Source: an uncultured Novosphingobium sp. (GTDB lineage: Bacteria; Pseudomonadota; Alphaproteobacteria; Sphingomonadales; Sphingomonadaceae). Taken from it: 11,540 nt of DNA. Position numbers and translations under genes: made by a program. Location of the stretch: positions 1 through 11,540 of the forward strand of contig CALMBN010000277.1 of assembly GCA_937860195.1 (NCBI GenBank). The letters are read 5' to 3'. This document shows positions 1 through 10,258 of the stretch, piece by piece (the stretch's first letter is position 1; the number at the start of each line of letters is the position of its first letter). The notes beneath the pieces were generated by a model. It ran no database searches. It saw nothing but the letters and a program-made list of their open reading frames with translations, and was not told where the DNA came from.

Positions 1-3175
<3,175 letters not shown>

Positions 3176-3371
3176 CCAATCTGGGCCTGGCGGTGCCTTC
3201 GCGAAGCAAACCATCAGGTCGGATGATCGCCAGCAATGGCAAACAACGCCCTATCAGATTGGCAATCCGTTCTCATTTATGGCCAACTCCGCTTATCATG
3301 TCTTTCGGACAGAAAAACACAGCGTGGTAGCAGGAAGGATGGCCAGCTTAGAGTCATTCCGTTTTTATTAA
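3176..3371 (+). pseudogene. Probable frameshifted 3' end of glgX
   Basis: The frame one base downstream of glgX is open across the glgX stop and runs to a TAA at 3369-3371. It reads through GDNQSGPGG and, later, NPFSFMANSAYHVFR. That last stretch looks like the final beta-strands of GlgX-type proteins (polar, then an xxNSAxxVFR-like strand). Skipping one G of the GGG at 3164-3166 fuses the two frames (AAGGDNQSG) and gives a protein of about 660 residues, the normal GlgX size (E. coli GlgX is 657). GC at third positions in this segment is about 53%, unlike the glgX core, so it may be decaying or of different origin. A sequencing error at the G triplet would give the same picture. The similarity is judged by eye only. 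Confidence 0.5.
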
Positions 3372-3664
3372 ATGGCTTGCTTGATCTCCCTTCCCCGTGG
3401 GGGAGCCGCAGGCGTTGCGCAGCAACAACGGTTGGGGATGGGGGAGCGAGGCCGCTTGGTCACGCGTCCTCGCGGCGTGGAGGACACAGCTTCTTGGATC
3501 GCCTCATCCTGACGAGGGTTGACGAAGCGCTCAAGACTGCAGCCCACCTATCTGAGCCGGCAGGATAGCTTGCATCGGGATTTCGGAACCAACTTGCCCC
3601 ATAAACCCGCCTGACATTGCAGGGGTTTGGAGGTCTAACCATCCGAAATATAACAGAAAAACCT
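3372..3664. other. Non-coding stretch with three short hairpins
   Basis: No convincing gene on either strand. Three adjacent inverted repeats stand out: 3390-3395/3400-3405 (C/T-rich arm with G/A-rich arm, one G-T pair), GTTGC/GCAAC at 3414-3418/3422-3426 (3-base loop), and a perfect GTCCTC/GAGGAC at 3466-3471/3480-3485 (8-base loop). None is followed by a clear T-run on the plus strand, so they are not obvious intrinsic terminators. G/C-rich clustered hairpins of this kind resemble dispersed intergenic repeat (REP-like) elements common in sphingomonads, but copy number cannot be judged from one window. Plus-strand transcripts from glgX and minus-strand transcripts from the tRNAs both end in this stretch. 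Confidence 0.45.
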
Positions 3665-3741
<77 letters not shown>

Positions 3742-3764
3742 ACCTGGGGTTTTTGCCATTGCGC

Positions 3765-3841
3765 TGGTGGGCCCGGCAGGACTCGAACCCGCGACCTAGC
3801 CGTTATGAGCGGCCAGCTCTAACCAACTGAGCTACAGGCCC
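3765..3841 (-). tRNA. tRNA with CAU anticodon (Ile2 or elongator Met)
   Basis: A complete minus-strand cloverleaf: acceptor GGGCCTG pairs with CGGGCCC (one T-G pair), discriminator A at 3768, and CCA encoded at 3765-3767. Anticodon stem GGCCG/CGGCT encloses loop CTCATAA, anticodon CAT. The initiator hallmark (unpaired first base of the acceptor) is absent, as is the run of three G-C pairs in the anticodon stem, so it is not fMet. CAU is shared by elongator tRNA-Met and by tRNA-Ile2, whose C34 is converted to lysidine by TilS. The acceptor and D-arm sequence resemble bacterial tRNA-Ile(GAU), which leans to Ile2, but the sequence alone does not settle it. Confidence 0.95.
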
Positions 3842-3880
3842 ATGTGCGCGTTAGCTGCGCGGCCCTAGCGGGGGAGTTGC

Positions 3881-3909
3881 AGTTAGGCAAGCGCGACTGC
3901 GTCGATCAA
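3881..3909 (-). promoter_or_regulatory. Candidate sigma-70-type promoter for the tRNA pair
   Basis: On the minus strand TTGATC (3904-3909) and CTAACT (3881-3886) are separated by exactly 17 bases. The -35 is a good match to TTGACA; the -10 matches only moderately. Transcription would begin about 33 bases upstream of the first tRNA. The -10 overlaps the deacetylase stop codon, so the promoter would sit in the end of that gene. Read-through from the deacetylase gene is the alternative source of the tRNA transcript. Confidence 0.35.
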
Positions 3910-4887
3910 TTCACTGACCCGGGTTGGGGCAACCCCGCGTTTGGCGAGATAGGCAAAAGCGGTACGCCACCAGTCATACAGCGCGTCAAGATCATCCTCG
4001 GTCCGGACATAGGGCGTGTAACCGGGAGCGAGCGAGGGCGAGTGGAACGAAAAGACCAGTACCGGCAGGCCTTCATCGATCGCGATATCAATCCCGCGGA
4101 TCGCCTCGTCGATTGTCACTCCTTCCGGAGTCAATGGAATCCGCTCGAGCATGCCGGCGCGCGCGAGCGCCCCGCGCAGGCGCGGCACCCGCCACATCCG
4201 GGCATAGAGGAACTGCCCCAACTGACGCAGCATGCCCCAATAGACCGTGGTCAACGGCAGTTCCATCAGCCCTGCAGCGCGATCAATCCACCATGGACGG
4301 ATCGGATGATCGCGAAAATTGGGGCCACCCGCGGCGCTGTAATCGAATCGCGCGCGGACCGAGCTGTCGATTGCGATCCCGCCGTCTGCCAAGATGCCCG
4401 CGGTGTTGGGCCCAACGCCATAGCGGCCCGCGCGGTAGATCAGCGGTGCTGCGCCGATCTGCTGTTCGATTCCATCGCGCAGCGCGCAGAACTTGGCCCG
4501 TTCAAGCACTTCGGGCAGGTTCCCGGCAAAGCTGTTGCGCTCGGTCACCTGTTCGTCATGCGGCGGATTGACCCACGGGTGGAGCTGAACTCCGACTTCG
4601 GCTTTGCCCGAAGCCACCGCATTACGCAGGATATCCACAGCAGCTGGCGAAGAAATGATCGGAAAGTCGACCAGATAGATCGGGCAGACACCCTGGGCTT
4701 CACAGAATTGCTGAAACCGGGCGAGCCGAGCAACGGTTTGCACGGTATGCGCCTCTCGCTCGATCGGCTGGTTCCAGTCAAACTCTTCCTCGGTATCGAC
4801 GGTCACCACAAAGCGCTGGCCAAAGCCCGGTTTGAACTGCACAAAATCCGCAGCGGAAGGCAGGTTGGAAATCCGGCGCTCCACCAC
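3883..4887 (-). CDS. WalW-type polysaccharide deacetylase family protein
   Basis: Resembles the NodB-fold deacetylase family, in the branch often labelled WalW in sphingomonads. Substrate is unknown; cell-wall or surface polysaccharide is the family expectation. With the GTG start used here (334 residues), the key motifs are VTVDTEEEFDW (Asp31, first motif of the fold), VQLHPWVNPP (His103, second motif in an unusual form), YRAGRYG (about residue 150) and FSFHSPS (His282, late catalytic-His motif). No signal peptide or membrane segment is visible, so it may be cytoplasmic, odd for a wall-polysaccharide enzyme. Start choice: GTG at 4885-4887 has AAGGGG (4898-4903) ten bases upstream and lies 34 bases after the kinase-like gene. 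A longer TTG start at 4959 would add 24 residues, overlap the upstream gene by 38 bases and has a weaker ribosome-binding site. It is probably cotranscribed with the upstream kinase-like gene. Confidence 0.85.
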   Translation of the reverse strand: MVERRISNLPSAADFVQFKPGFGQRFVVTVDTEEEFDWNQPIEREAHTVQTVARLARFQQFCEAQGVCPIYLVDFPIISSPAAVDILRNAVASGKAEVGVQLHPWVNPPHDEQVTERNSFAGNLPEVLERAKFCALRDGIEQQIGAAPLIYRAGRYGVGPNTAGILADGGIAIDSSVRARFDYSAAGGPNFRDHPIRPWWIDRAAGLMELPLTTVYWGMLRQLGQFLYARMWRVPRLRGALARAGMLERIPLTPEGVTIDEAIRGIDIAIDEGLPVLVFSFHSPSLAPGYTPYVRTEDDLDALYDWWRTAFAYLAKRGVAPTRVSELIDAVALA

Positions 4888-4921
4888 TTTGTCCGTGCCC
4901 CTTGTTGCTTGGCGGTGCGTC

Positions 4922-6601
4922 TCAGCCCGCAGTCCTGTTGCCGTCGGTATGGTCCGCAAGCGGCAGGGTCAACCCCGGCAGGGTCAACCTGAGTTTACCA
5001 TCCTTGCGAACCAGATCACCGCCCGCTGCGCGGGCTTCGGCGCGGGCAAGACGCAGCGCAAAGCCGACCCCGAAGACACCGGCTGAAATGACCTGCGGGA
5101 TCGCCCCGACAGCAGCTGTGAACAGGCTTTCGCCATCGAGTGCCGCCAGACATGCCGGAAGAGTCAGATCGAGCCGGGCCTTGCTGTCGCGTTCGCGCAA
5201 TCTCAGTTTCAGCGCTTCATGTGGTGCGCTGACCCCGGCCAGGGTTGCGAGCAAACGCCAGGCGATCTGTTCGACATCAAGTTTCGCGATGCCGACCAGC
5301 ACTCCGTCGGCTTCGTTCCTGAAGGCAAAACCGCTCCCGCGATGGGCGGTGTGAGCGGACAGCTGGGCGACGGTTGCGCTGATCACCAAAGCCAGGTCAG
5401 TCGCTCCGGTATCCAGCTCCATCGCGCCGGATTCGAGCTTGGCCAATCGGTCAAGCTCGTCAAAAGCCGCCATCATCCGTGCCGCATCGCTTGCGATACC
5501 GGCGGCCAGCGCGCGGTATTCGTGCGGGGAGGGACCGAACAGCTGCTGCTGAATGATTTCCGCACCGACCTGGATCGCGTTCACCGGCGTGCGCAGCTCG
5601 TGCAACATCTGACGAATCCGGTCGGCCTGACTGTCGCGGACCGGCGGGAGCGGGGCGATGGCTTCGCCTTGCCGTCGCATTCGTCCGCGATAGCCGATGC
5701 CATTCCCGGTCAGTGGATCGAACCAAGGCGCGGCATCGAGTTGCCATTTGCCAGCGATTGCAGTGGCTCCACCAAGCTCCATCGACAGCCCTCGCAGTGG
5801 CTGATTTCGGCGCGTGAGAGCGGCGAAATCGCCGTCCCGCGCCGCGCTGGCAAGCCGCAGACCTTGCACCATTGGCGCAACTCCGGGATCGCTCCAGATG
5901 ATCTGTCCCCCGGCATCGGTCGCGAAATCGAACGCCTGGACTTCTTCTGGAACGTTCAGCACATGGTCTTCGCCCAGAGGCAGGCGCGGGGCATCGTTGG
6001 CGGGTCCCTGTTCGATTACCTGCTTGTTCTTGCGATAGGCCTCGATCCGCTTGACGATGGCCCCAATGCCGTTCTCACCGGTGACCGGCTGGGGCATAAG
6101 TATGTTGGCGTCGGCCTCTTCGTCCACCCTGATTTCAAGCTCGAGCGGCTCCTCAGAGGGCCCCGGTGGCAGCCCGCGGTCATTGACTCCCAATCGCGTC
6201 AAAAGGGCTTTCACTTCAAAAGCCAGATCGTCGCGCTGGCGCAAAAAAGTCCGGGTGGAGGGGCGCAAGGCCGGGATCAGATCCAGCCACTGGTCCGGTT
6301 CCAACTGCGCGCGCTGCAGGGCTGCTGATGCCACTTCTGGCTCACCCTCTGCCAGTGCCGCGACCAGCCGGGGTGAACGCAAGCGCAGCCCGCCGCCGCC
6401 GATCATTGCGGCACGATCTCGTGAGGGTATCCTGGCCGAAAGCTCGCCCAGGCGAACAAACGCTGCGTCCAGGCGTTCGCTACGTTCTTCGGCCAGAGCG
6501 GTGCCAAGCAGGTCAAGCAATTGCCGGAACTGGATACGCTGCACCGCCTTGCCGGTCGCACTCAGGCGTAGCACGGTTGCAAGGCGGTCGTCGAAATGCA
6601 T
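4922..6601 (-). CDS. Soluble histidine-kinase-like protein with degenerate ATP-binding domain
   Basis: 559 residues with no membrane segment, so cytoplasmic. Residues 1-140 are helical, with repeat-like text such as VAALAEGEPEVASAALQRA, reminiscent of HEAT-like/DUF2336 regions fused to alphaproteobacterial kinases. A charged linker follows. Residues about 222-310 look PAS-like (AFDFATDAGGQIIW, PWFDPLTGNGIGY). The HisKA dimerisation helix carries the phospho-acceptor His334 in QMLHELRTPVNAI. The C-terminal ATPase-like domain keeps a G2-type segment (FGVGFALRLARAEARAAGG, 510-528). Where the N-box should be (about 443-468) there is EQIAWRLLATLAGVS, with no Asn. A clear DxGxG box is also missing. 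It could be a weak kinase, a phosphatase or a scaffold that accepts phosphate from a partner. Start: ATG at 6599-6601, with an in-frame TAG four codons upstream. The deacetylase gene follows at once; no response regulator is next to it. Confidence 0.85.
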   Translation of the reverse strand: MHFDDRLATVLRLSATGKAVQRIQFRQLLDLLGTALAEERSERLDAAFVRLGELSARIPSRDRAAMIGGGGLRLRSPRLVAALAEGEPEVASAALQRAQLEPDQWLDLIPALRPSTRTFLRQRDDLAFEVKALLTRLGVNDRGLPPGPSEEPLELEIRVDEEADANILMPQPVTGENGIGAIVKRIEAYRKNKQVIEQGPANDAPRLPLGEDHVLNVPEEVQAFDFATDAGGQIIWSDPGVAPMVQGLRLASAARDGDFAALTRRNQPLRGLSMELGGATAIAGKWQLDAAPWFDPLTGNGIGYRGRMRRQGEAIAPLPPVRDSQADRIRQMLHELRTPVNAIQVGAEIIQQQLFGPSPHEYRALAAGIASDAARMMAAFDELDRLAKLESGAMELDTGATDLALVISATVAQLSAHTAHRGSGFAFRNEADGVLVGIAKLDVEQIAWRLLATLAGVSAPHEALKLRLRERDSKARLDLTLPACLAALDGESLFTAAVGAIPQVISAGVFGVGFALRLARAEARAAGGDLVRKDGKLRLTLPGLTLPLADHTDGNRTAG

Positions 6602-6715
6602 GGGTCCCCACTATGCGCCGCGCAGTCCGCGCGCGAGGCGGTTTACCAGTTTTGTCCCCAGTCCGAAGGGCAGTGAAAGGTGCGTTGCAAAGCGGGACAG
6701 TTGCGGCCATAAACA

Positions 6716-6725
6716 ATAATATTAT
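6716..6725. promoter_or_regulatory. AT palindrome in the divergent control region
   Basis: ATAATATTAT is a perfect 10-base palindrome in an otherwise GC-rich gap (6602-6804) between the divergently transcribed kinase-like gene and the Lrp-type gene. It could serve as a -10 region for either direction (TAATAT or TATTAT), or as an A/T-rich core bound by the Lrp/AsnC protein encoded downstream. The TTGCGG at 6701-6706 is only 13 bases from TATTAT, too close for a standard -35/-10 pair, so no promoter is assigned firmly. Confidence 0.35.
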
Positions 6726-6764
6726 CGCGAGCCGCTGCTGATTGCGGCAAATGTTACCCGATTC

Positions 6765-6789
6765 GGTCGTTTCGGGTCGAACCGCGACC
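6765..6789 (+). promoter_or_regulatory. Imperfect dyad just upstream of the Lrp-type start
   Basis: GGTCG (6765-6769) pairs with CGACC (6785-6789), and inside it TTCG (6771-6774) pairs with CGAA (6778-6781) around a GGT loop. The dyad ends one base before the AAAGGGG ribosome-binding site (6790-6796). It could be an autoregulatory operator for the regulator, or an RNA hairpin that modulates access to the ribosome-binding site. Its function is inferred from position only. Confidence 0.35.
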
Positions 6790-6804
6790 AAAGGGGTGGA
6801 TGCC

Positions 6805-7269
6805 ATGGCCAATCTCGATTCAATCGATCGCCGCCTGCTGGCAGAGCTTCAGGATGAAGGCCGGGTCACCAATGTTGAGCTGGCACAGCGGGTAGGGTTA
6901 ACGGCCCCGCCGTGCCTGCGCCGGGTCCGCGCGCTTGAGGAACTGGGTGTGATCCGTGGCTATCACGCCGATCTCGATTCTTCGAAACTGGGCTTTGCGA
7001 TCACCGTCTTCGCAATGGTTTCCTTGAAAAGCCAGGCCGAAGATTCGCTCCGCCAGTTCGAAGAGGCGATGCGCGACCTGCCCGAAGTGCGCGAATGCCA
7101 CATGCTGAACGGCGAAATCGATTTCATCCTCAAGATCGTCAGCAAAGACCTGCAGAGCTTTCAGGAATTCCTGACCAGCAAGCTTACTCCTGCGCCAAAC
7201 GTGGCGAGTGTGAAGACGAGTTTGACAATCCGGACAGCGAAGCAGCTTCCAGGTGTGCCGCTGGAGTAA
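6805..7269 (+). CDS. Lrp/AsnC family transcriptional regulator
   Basis: 154 residues, the usual size for this family. It has an N-terminal winged helix-turn-helix (LDSIDRRLLAELQDEGRVTN, then ELAQRVGLTAPPCLRRVRAL and LEELGVIRGY) and a C-terminal RAM ligand-binding/oligomerisation domain with the LNGEIDFIL turn that corresponds to the family's G-x-x-D-[YF] motif. These proteins form dimers to octamers on DNA and usually sense an amino acid; the effector here cannot be read from sequence. Start: ATG 6805-6807 with AAAGGGG at 6790-6796 about eight bases upstream. The longer in-frame TTG at 6742 would add 21 residues that do not resemble the family. The membrane hydrolase gene begins 6 bases after its stop, so that gene is a likely target or partner. 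Divergent to the kinase-like gene. Confidence 0.93.
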   Translation: MANLDSIDRRLLAELQDEGRVTNVELAQRVGLTAPPCLRRVRALEELGVIRGYHADLDSSKLGFAITVFAMVSLKSQAEDSLRQFEEAMRDLPEVRECHMLNGEIDFILKIVSKDLQSFQEFLTSKLTPAPNVASVKTSLTIRTAKQLPGVPLE

Positions 7270-7275
7270 ACGGTC

Positions 7276-8337
7276 GTGTCAGCGCCGAGCCGGATGAGTC
7301 GCCTGCTAATTCCTGTTCTTGTGGTTCTGATTGCAGTGATCGGCTGGCGCGCGTGGCAGGGCGCAACGATCGAACGACCCGGTCCCAATCTTCCAGTTGT
7401 CGCGATGACACCTTGGGGTCAGCGGATTGTTCCGACGGTTGATACTTTGGCAGAAATCGCAATCTGGAACAGCCTGAAGCCGGGCCAGCCATGGAATTCT
7501 GGTCTGGCCGCCGGCAAGGAGGTCCGGCAAAAATATGCGGCGGGCAAGATCAAGGTAAGCCGCACGCCGTGGGCGATTGCTGATCGGGTCTGGGCGATCG
7601 GGCCATGGAATACCGAGCAGAACATCTACCTGATCGATACCGGGCAGGGGCTGATTCTGTTCGACCCCAGCCTCGATCTTTATCAGCCTGAAGTGGAGGC
7701 CCAGATCCGCGGGCTGGGGTTTCAGCCCGAGCAGGTCAAATGGGTGGTCCTCTCGCACTGTCATATCGACCACGGGCAATCGTGCCGAACCTGGCAGAAG
7801 CGCGGCGCGAAAGTGATCCTGGGGGCCGCCGATGCGCCGGAGCTTGAGCAATGCAGCGATGTCGTCGCGGCGTGGTTCGTGCCAGAAGCGAAGAACCGCT
7901 GCACGCCTTGCGGCGCCGACATCAAAGTTGCGGGCGGCGAAGTATTGCAGTTTGGCGACCTCAAGCTGCATGTGATTGACAGCTCAGGCCATACCCCCGG
8001 TTCAACCAGCTTTGCCTTCCAGCGGAGCGGCAAGTGGCACCTGCTTTCCGGCGATGTCGTGCTCCACAACGGCCGCCATGCCTGGATGGGCGGGAACAAG
8101 GCCGATTGGGGTCTGTATCTGGCAGCGCTGGGCCGACTGGCGCGGTTCTCGGTAGACGGGATGCCAGTGCGGTTCGATCTGCTATTGCCAGGTCATGGCG
8201 CGATCGAACTCGATCAGGGCCAGCGCTCAGTCGAACTCACCGAACGCGCAGTCAGATCGCTGGTTGCGAGACGAATGGCGGGGGAAAAGGTGGAACGGCT
8301 CTACGCCTATCCATGGTTGTGGGAAAACCCGAACTAG
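7276..8337 (+). CDS. Membrane-anchored metallo-beta-lactamase-fold hydrolase
   Basis: 353 residues with the complete di-zinc site of the MBL fold: His161-x-His163-x-Asp165-His166 (SHCHIDHG), His239 (SGHTPGS), Asp260 (SGDVVLH) and His307 (PGHG). The stretch [17 protein letters not shown] is the usual first strand pair. Substrate unknown. The N-terminal half has some resemblance to subclass B3 beta-lactamases, but the bridging Asp260 is more typical of glyoxalase II-like and other hydrolases, so lactamase activity is not claimed. Residues about 7-27 are hydrophobic after a short positive start, suggesting a signal anchor with the enzyme in the periplasm. Unusually Cys-rich for the family: Cys162 inside the metal motif, Cys170, a Cys in LEQCSD, and CTPC. 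Start: GTG 7276-7278 with GGAG at 7263-7266, placed across the end of the Lrp-type gene, which implies coupled translation. ATG at 7294 is a weaker alternative. Confidence 0.9.
   Translation: MSAPSRMSRLLIPVLVVLIAVIGWRAWQGATIERPGPNLPVVAMTPWGQRIVPTVDTLAEIAIWNSLKPGQPWNSGLAAGKEVRQKYAAGKIKVSRTPWAIADRVWAIGPWNTEQNIYLIDTGQGLILFDPSLDLYQPEVEAQIRGLGFQPEQVKWVVLSHCHIDHGQSCRTWQKRGAKVILGAADAPELEQCSDVVAAWFVPEAKNRCTPCGADIKVAGGEVLQFGDLKLHVIDSSGHTPGSTSFAFQRSGKWHLLSGDVVLHNGRHAWMGGNKADWGLYLAALGRLARFSVDGMPVRFDLLLPGHGAIELDQGQRSVELTERAVRSLVARRMAGEKVERLYAYPWLWENPN
8334..8337. other. Shared CTAG containing two opposing stop codons
   Basis: The plus-strand hydrolase ends with TAG at 8335-8337 and the minus-strand accC ends with TAG at 8334-8336 (CTA on the plus strand). 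The two convergent coding regions therefore overlap by four bases in a palindromic CTAG. No terminator hairpin fits between them, so their transcripts must run into each other. Confidence 0.9.
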
Positions 8338-9683
8338 CTGGCCCGAGCTGCTAGCCATTCCTCCAGCCACTTGATCGTGTAGTCGCCGTGGATGAAATCC
8401 GGCTCGTTCATCAGGGCCTGGTGCAGCGGGATCGAGGTCTTTACGCCATTGATCACCATTTCTTCCAGCGCGCGTTTCAGGCGCATGATGCAGCCTTCGC
8501 GGGTGCGGCCTTTGACGATCAGTTTGGCGATCATCGAGTCATAATATGGAGGGATCTTGTAGCCCGCGTAGAGCCCTGAATCGACCCGGACGTTCATCCC
8601 GCCAGCCGGATGATAGGCGCTGACCAGGCCGGGCGAGGGGGCGAAGGTCCACGGGTCTTCGGCATTGATCCGGCATTCGATCGAGTGGCCGTTGAACTCG
8701 ATGTCCTCTTGCCGAACAGATAGCGGCTTGCCATCGGCAATGCGGATCTGCTCGCGGACGAGATCGACCCCGGTAATTGCCTCAGTGACGGGGTGTTCAA
8801 CCTGCAGCCGCGTGTTCATTTCGATGAAATAGAACGCGCCGTTCTCCCACAGGAATTCGATCGTCCCGGCGCCGCGATAGTGCATGTCGGCCATCGCCTT
8901 GGCGACGATCCCGCCCATCCGCTCGCGCTCTTCGGGCGAGAGGACCGGAGAGGGAGCCTCTTCGAGCACTTTCTGGTGGCGACGCTGGAGCGAGCAATCG
9001 CGCTCACCCAGATGGATCGCATTGCCGTGGGAATCCGCCATCACCTGGAACTCGATATGGCGTGGGTCTTCCAAAAACTTTTCCATGTAAACGGTGCTGT
9101 TGCCAAACGCAGAACCCGCTTCTGCCTTGGTCATGGTAATGGCGTTGATTAATGCCGCCTCAGTATGGACCGTCCGCATTCCACGTCCGCCGCCACCGCC
9201 CGCCGCCTTGATGATGACCGGATAACCGATTTCAAGGGCGAGTTTCAAGTTCTTTTTGGCGTTGTCGCCCAACGGGTCATTATTGCCCGGCACACAAGGA
9301 ATTCCGGCAGCGATCATGGCATTTTTAGCAGAAATCTTATCGCCCATCAGGCGAATAGTTTCGGGATTAGGCCCGATAAAGACAAAACCGCTGAACAGCA
9401 CTTTTTCCGCAAAGTCGGCGTTTTCAGAAAGAAATCCGTAGCCCGGATGGATGGCTTCGGCATCGGTCACTTCCGCCGCACTGATAATGGCCGGAATATT
9501 GAGGTAACTGTCGCGGGCAGTTGGCGGGCCGATGCACACGCTTTCATCCGCCAGCCTGACGTGCATCGCGTCGGCGTCCGCCGTCGAATGCACGGCGACG
9601 GTTGCTATGCCGAGTTCCTTGCAGGCGCGCTGAATGCGCAGCGCGATCTCTCCACGGTTGGCGATGAGTATCTTATCGAACAT
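8334..9683 (-). CDS. accC: Biotin carboxylase subunit of acetyl-CoA carboxylase
   Basis: ATP-dependent carboxylation of the biotin on BCCP, the first half-reaction of acetyl-CoA carboxylase (fatty-acid synthesis, cytoplasm). It is 449 residues, the same as E. coli AccC, and key residues keep the same numbering: the glycine-rich ATP loop GGGGGRGM (163-169), Cys230 in [12 protein letters not shown], Glu288-Asn290-Arg292 and Glu296 in [11 protein letters not shown]. Biotin-carboxylase N domain ([16 protein letters not shown]) 1-115, ATP-grasp 115-330, C domain from about 335. The ATG has GGAAG about ten bases upstream. It lies 43 bases after accB, clearly the same transcript. Hand-counted GC is about 58% overall, dropping to about 53% in 9061-9480, lower than the glycogen genes on the left. 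Confidence 0.98.
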   Translation of the reverse strand: MFDKILIANRGEIALRIQRACKELGIATVAVHSTADADAMHVRLADESVCIGPPTARDSYLNIPAIISAAEVTDAEAIHPGYGFLSENADFAEKVLFSGFVFIGPNPETIRLMGDKISAKNAMIAAGIPCVPGNNDPLGDNAKKNLKLALEIGYPVIIKAAGGGGGRGMRTVHTEAALINAITMTKAEAGSAFGNSTVYMEKFLEDPRHIEFQVMADSHGNAIHLGERDCSLQRRHQKVLEEAPSPVLSPEERERMGGIVAKAMADMHYRGAGTIEFLWENGAFYFIEMNTRLQVEHPVTEAITGVDLVREQIRIADGKPLSVRQEDIEFNGHSIECRINAEDPWTFAPSPGLVSAYHPAGGMNVRVDSGLYAGYKIPPYYDSMIAKLIVKGRTREGCIMRLKRALEEMVINGVKTSIPLHQALMNEPDFIHGDYTIKWLEEWLAARAS

Positions 9684-9726
9684 GGATACGGGCTTCCGTC
9701 TCAGTATGGTTCCGGCAACATGCCGC

Positions 9727-10218
9727 TTATTCGATGATGATGAGCGTTTCGCCGTATTCGACAGGCTGCGAATTCTCGAAGAAAATGGCGGTAACTGTCC
9801 CCGAACGCGGGGCGGCGATCTGGTTCATGGTCTTCATGGCTTCGATGATGAGCAGTGTTTCGCCCTGCGTGACCTTCGAGCCGACTTCGCAGAATGTTGC
9901 AGCGCCCGGTTCCGGAGAGCGGTAAGCTGTACCAACCATCGGCGACTTGACGGCGCCGGGATGTTTTGCCGGGTCGGCAGCGGCAGGTGCCGCCACGGGC
10001 GTTACCGCTGCAGGAGCGCCAGCATGTGCCAGCGCCATGGGTGCCGGCGCATAAGCGGCAGCTTGGACGGTCACCGAGCGCGCGACGCGGATCTTGAGGC
10101 CGCTCTTTTCGATCTCGATCTCAGTCAGCCCAGTGTCGTTCAAAAGTTCAGCCAGCTCTCTAATCATCTGGCCTTCGGCGCTGGGCTTCGCCCCTTGGTC
10201 TTTCGCCGTCATCGTCAT
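9727..10218 (-). CDS. accB: Biotin carboxyl carrier protein (BCCP)
   Basis: Carries the biotin that AccC carboxylates and that the AccAD transferase discharges onto acetyl-CoA. 163 residues: an N-terminal helical segment (about 15-50), an Ala/Pro-rich flexible linker (about 52-90) and the C-terminal biotinyl domain with the biotinylated Lys129 in EAMKTMN, 35 residues from the end as usual. Start: a strong GAGGAAGG (10219-10226) abuts the ATG at 10216-10218. A second ATG two codons later (10210-10212) has a more normal six-base spacing and would give 161 residues, so the true start is uncertain by two codons. Lies between aroQ (40 bases upstream) and accC. Confidence 0.97.
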   Translation of the reverse strand: MTMTAKDQGAKPSAEGQMIRELAELLNDTGLTEIEIEKSGLKIRVARSVTVQAAAYAPAPMALAHAGAPAAVTPVAAPAAADPAKHPGAVKSPMVGTAYRSPEPGAATFCEVGSKVTQGETLLIIEAMKTMNQIAAPRSGTVTAIFFENSQPVEYGETLIIIE

Positions 10219-10226
10219 CCTTCCTC
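10219..10226 (-). promoter_or_regulatory. Ribosome-binding site of accB
   Basis: GAGGAAGG on the minus strand directly precedes ATGACGATG. Zero spacing to the first ATG and six bases to the second favours the second as the used start, or use of both. Confidence 0.6.
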
Positions 10227-10258
10227 TTGCGTCTCAATCCGTCTACGCGAACGTTCAA

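Noticed and set aside
3844..4992. 382-residue plus-strand frame opposite the deacetylase
   Set aside because: Antisense shadow of the deacetylase with no recognisable motifs.
5219..6328. 369-residue plus-strand frame opposite the kinase-like gene
   Set aside because: Antisense shadow; the minus strand carries the HisKA motif and a supported start.
6742..6804. N-terminal extension of the Lrp-type protein from TTG 6742
   Set aside because: The ATG at 6805 has a strong AAAGGGG ribosome-binding site and matches the family N-terminus; the extension does not.
7276..8337. Calling the hydrolase a subclass B3 beta-lactamase resistance gene
   Set aside because: The metal motif is shared by many MBL-fold enzymes, and the bridging Asp, membrane anchor and Cys content argue against a confident lactamase call.
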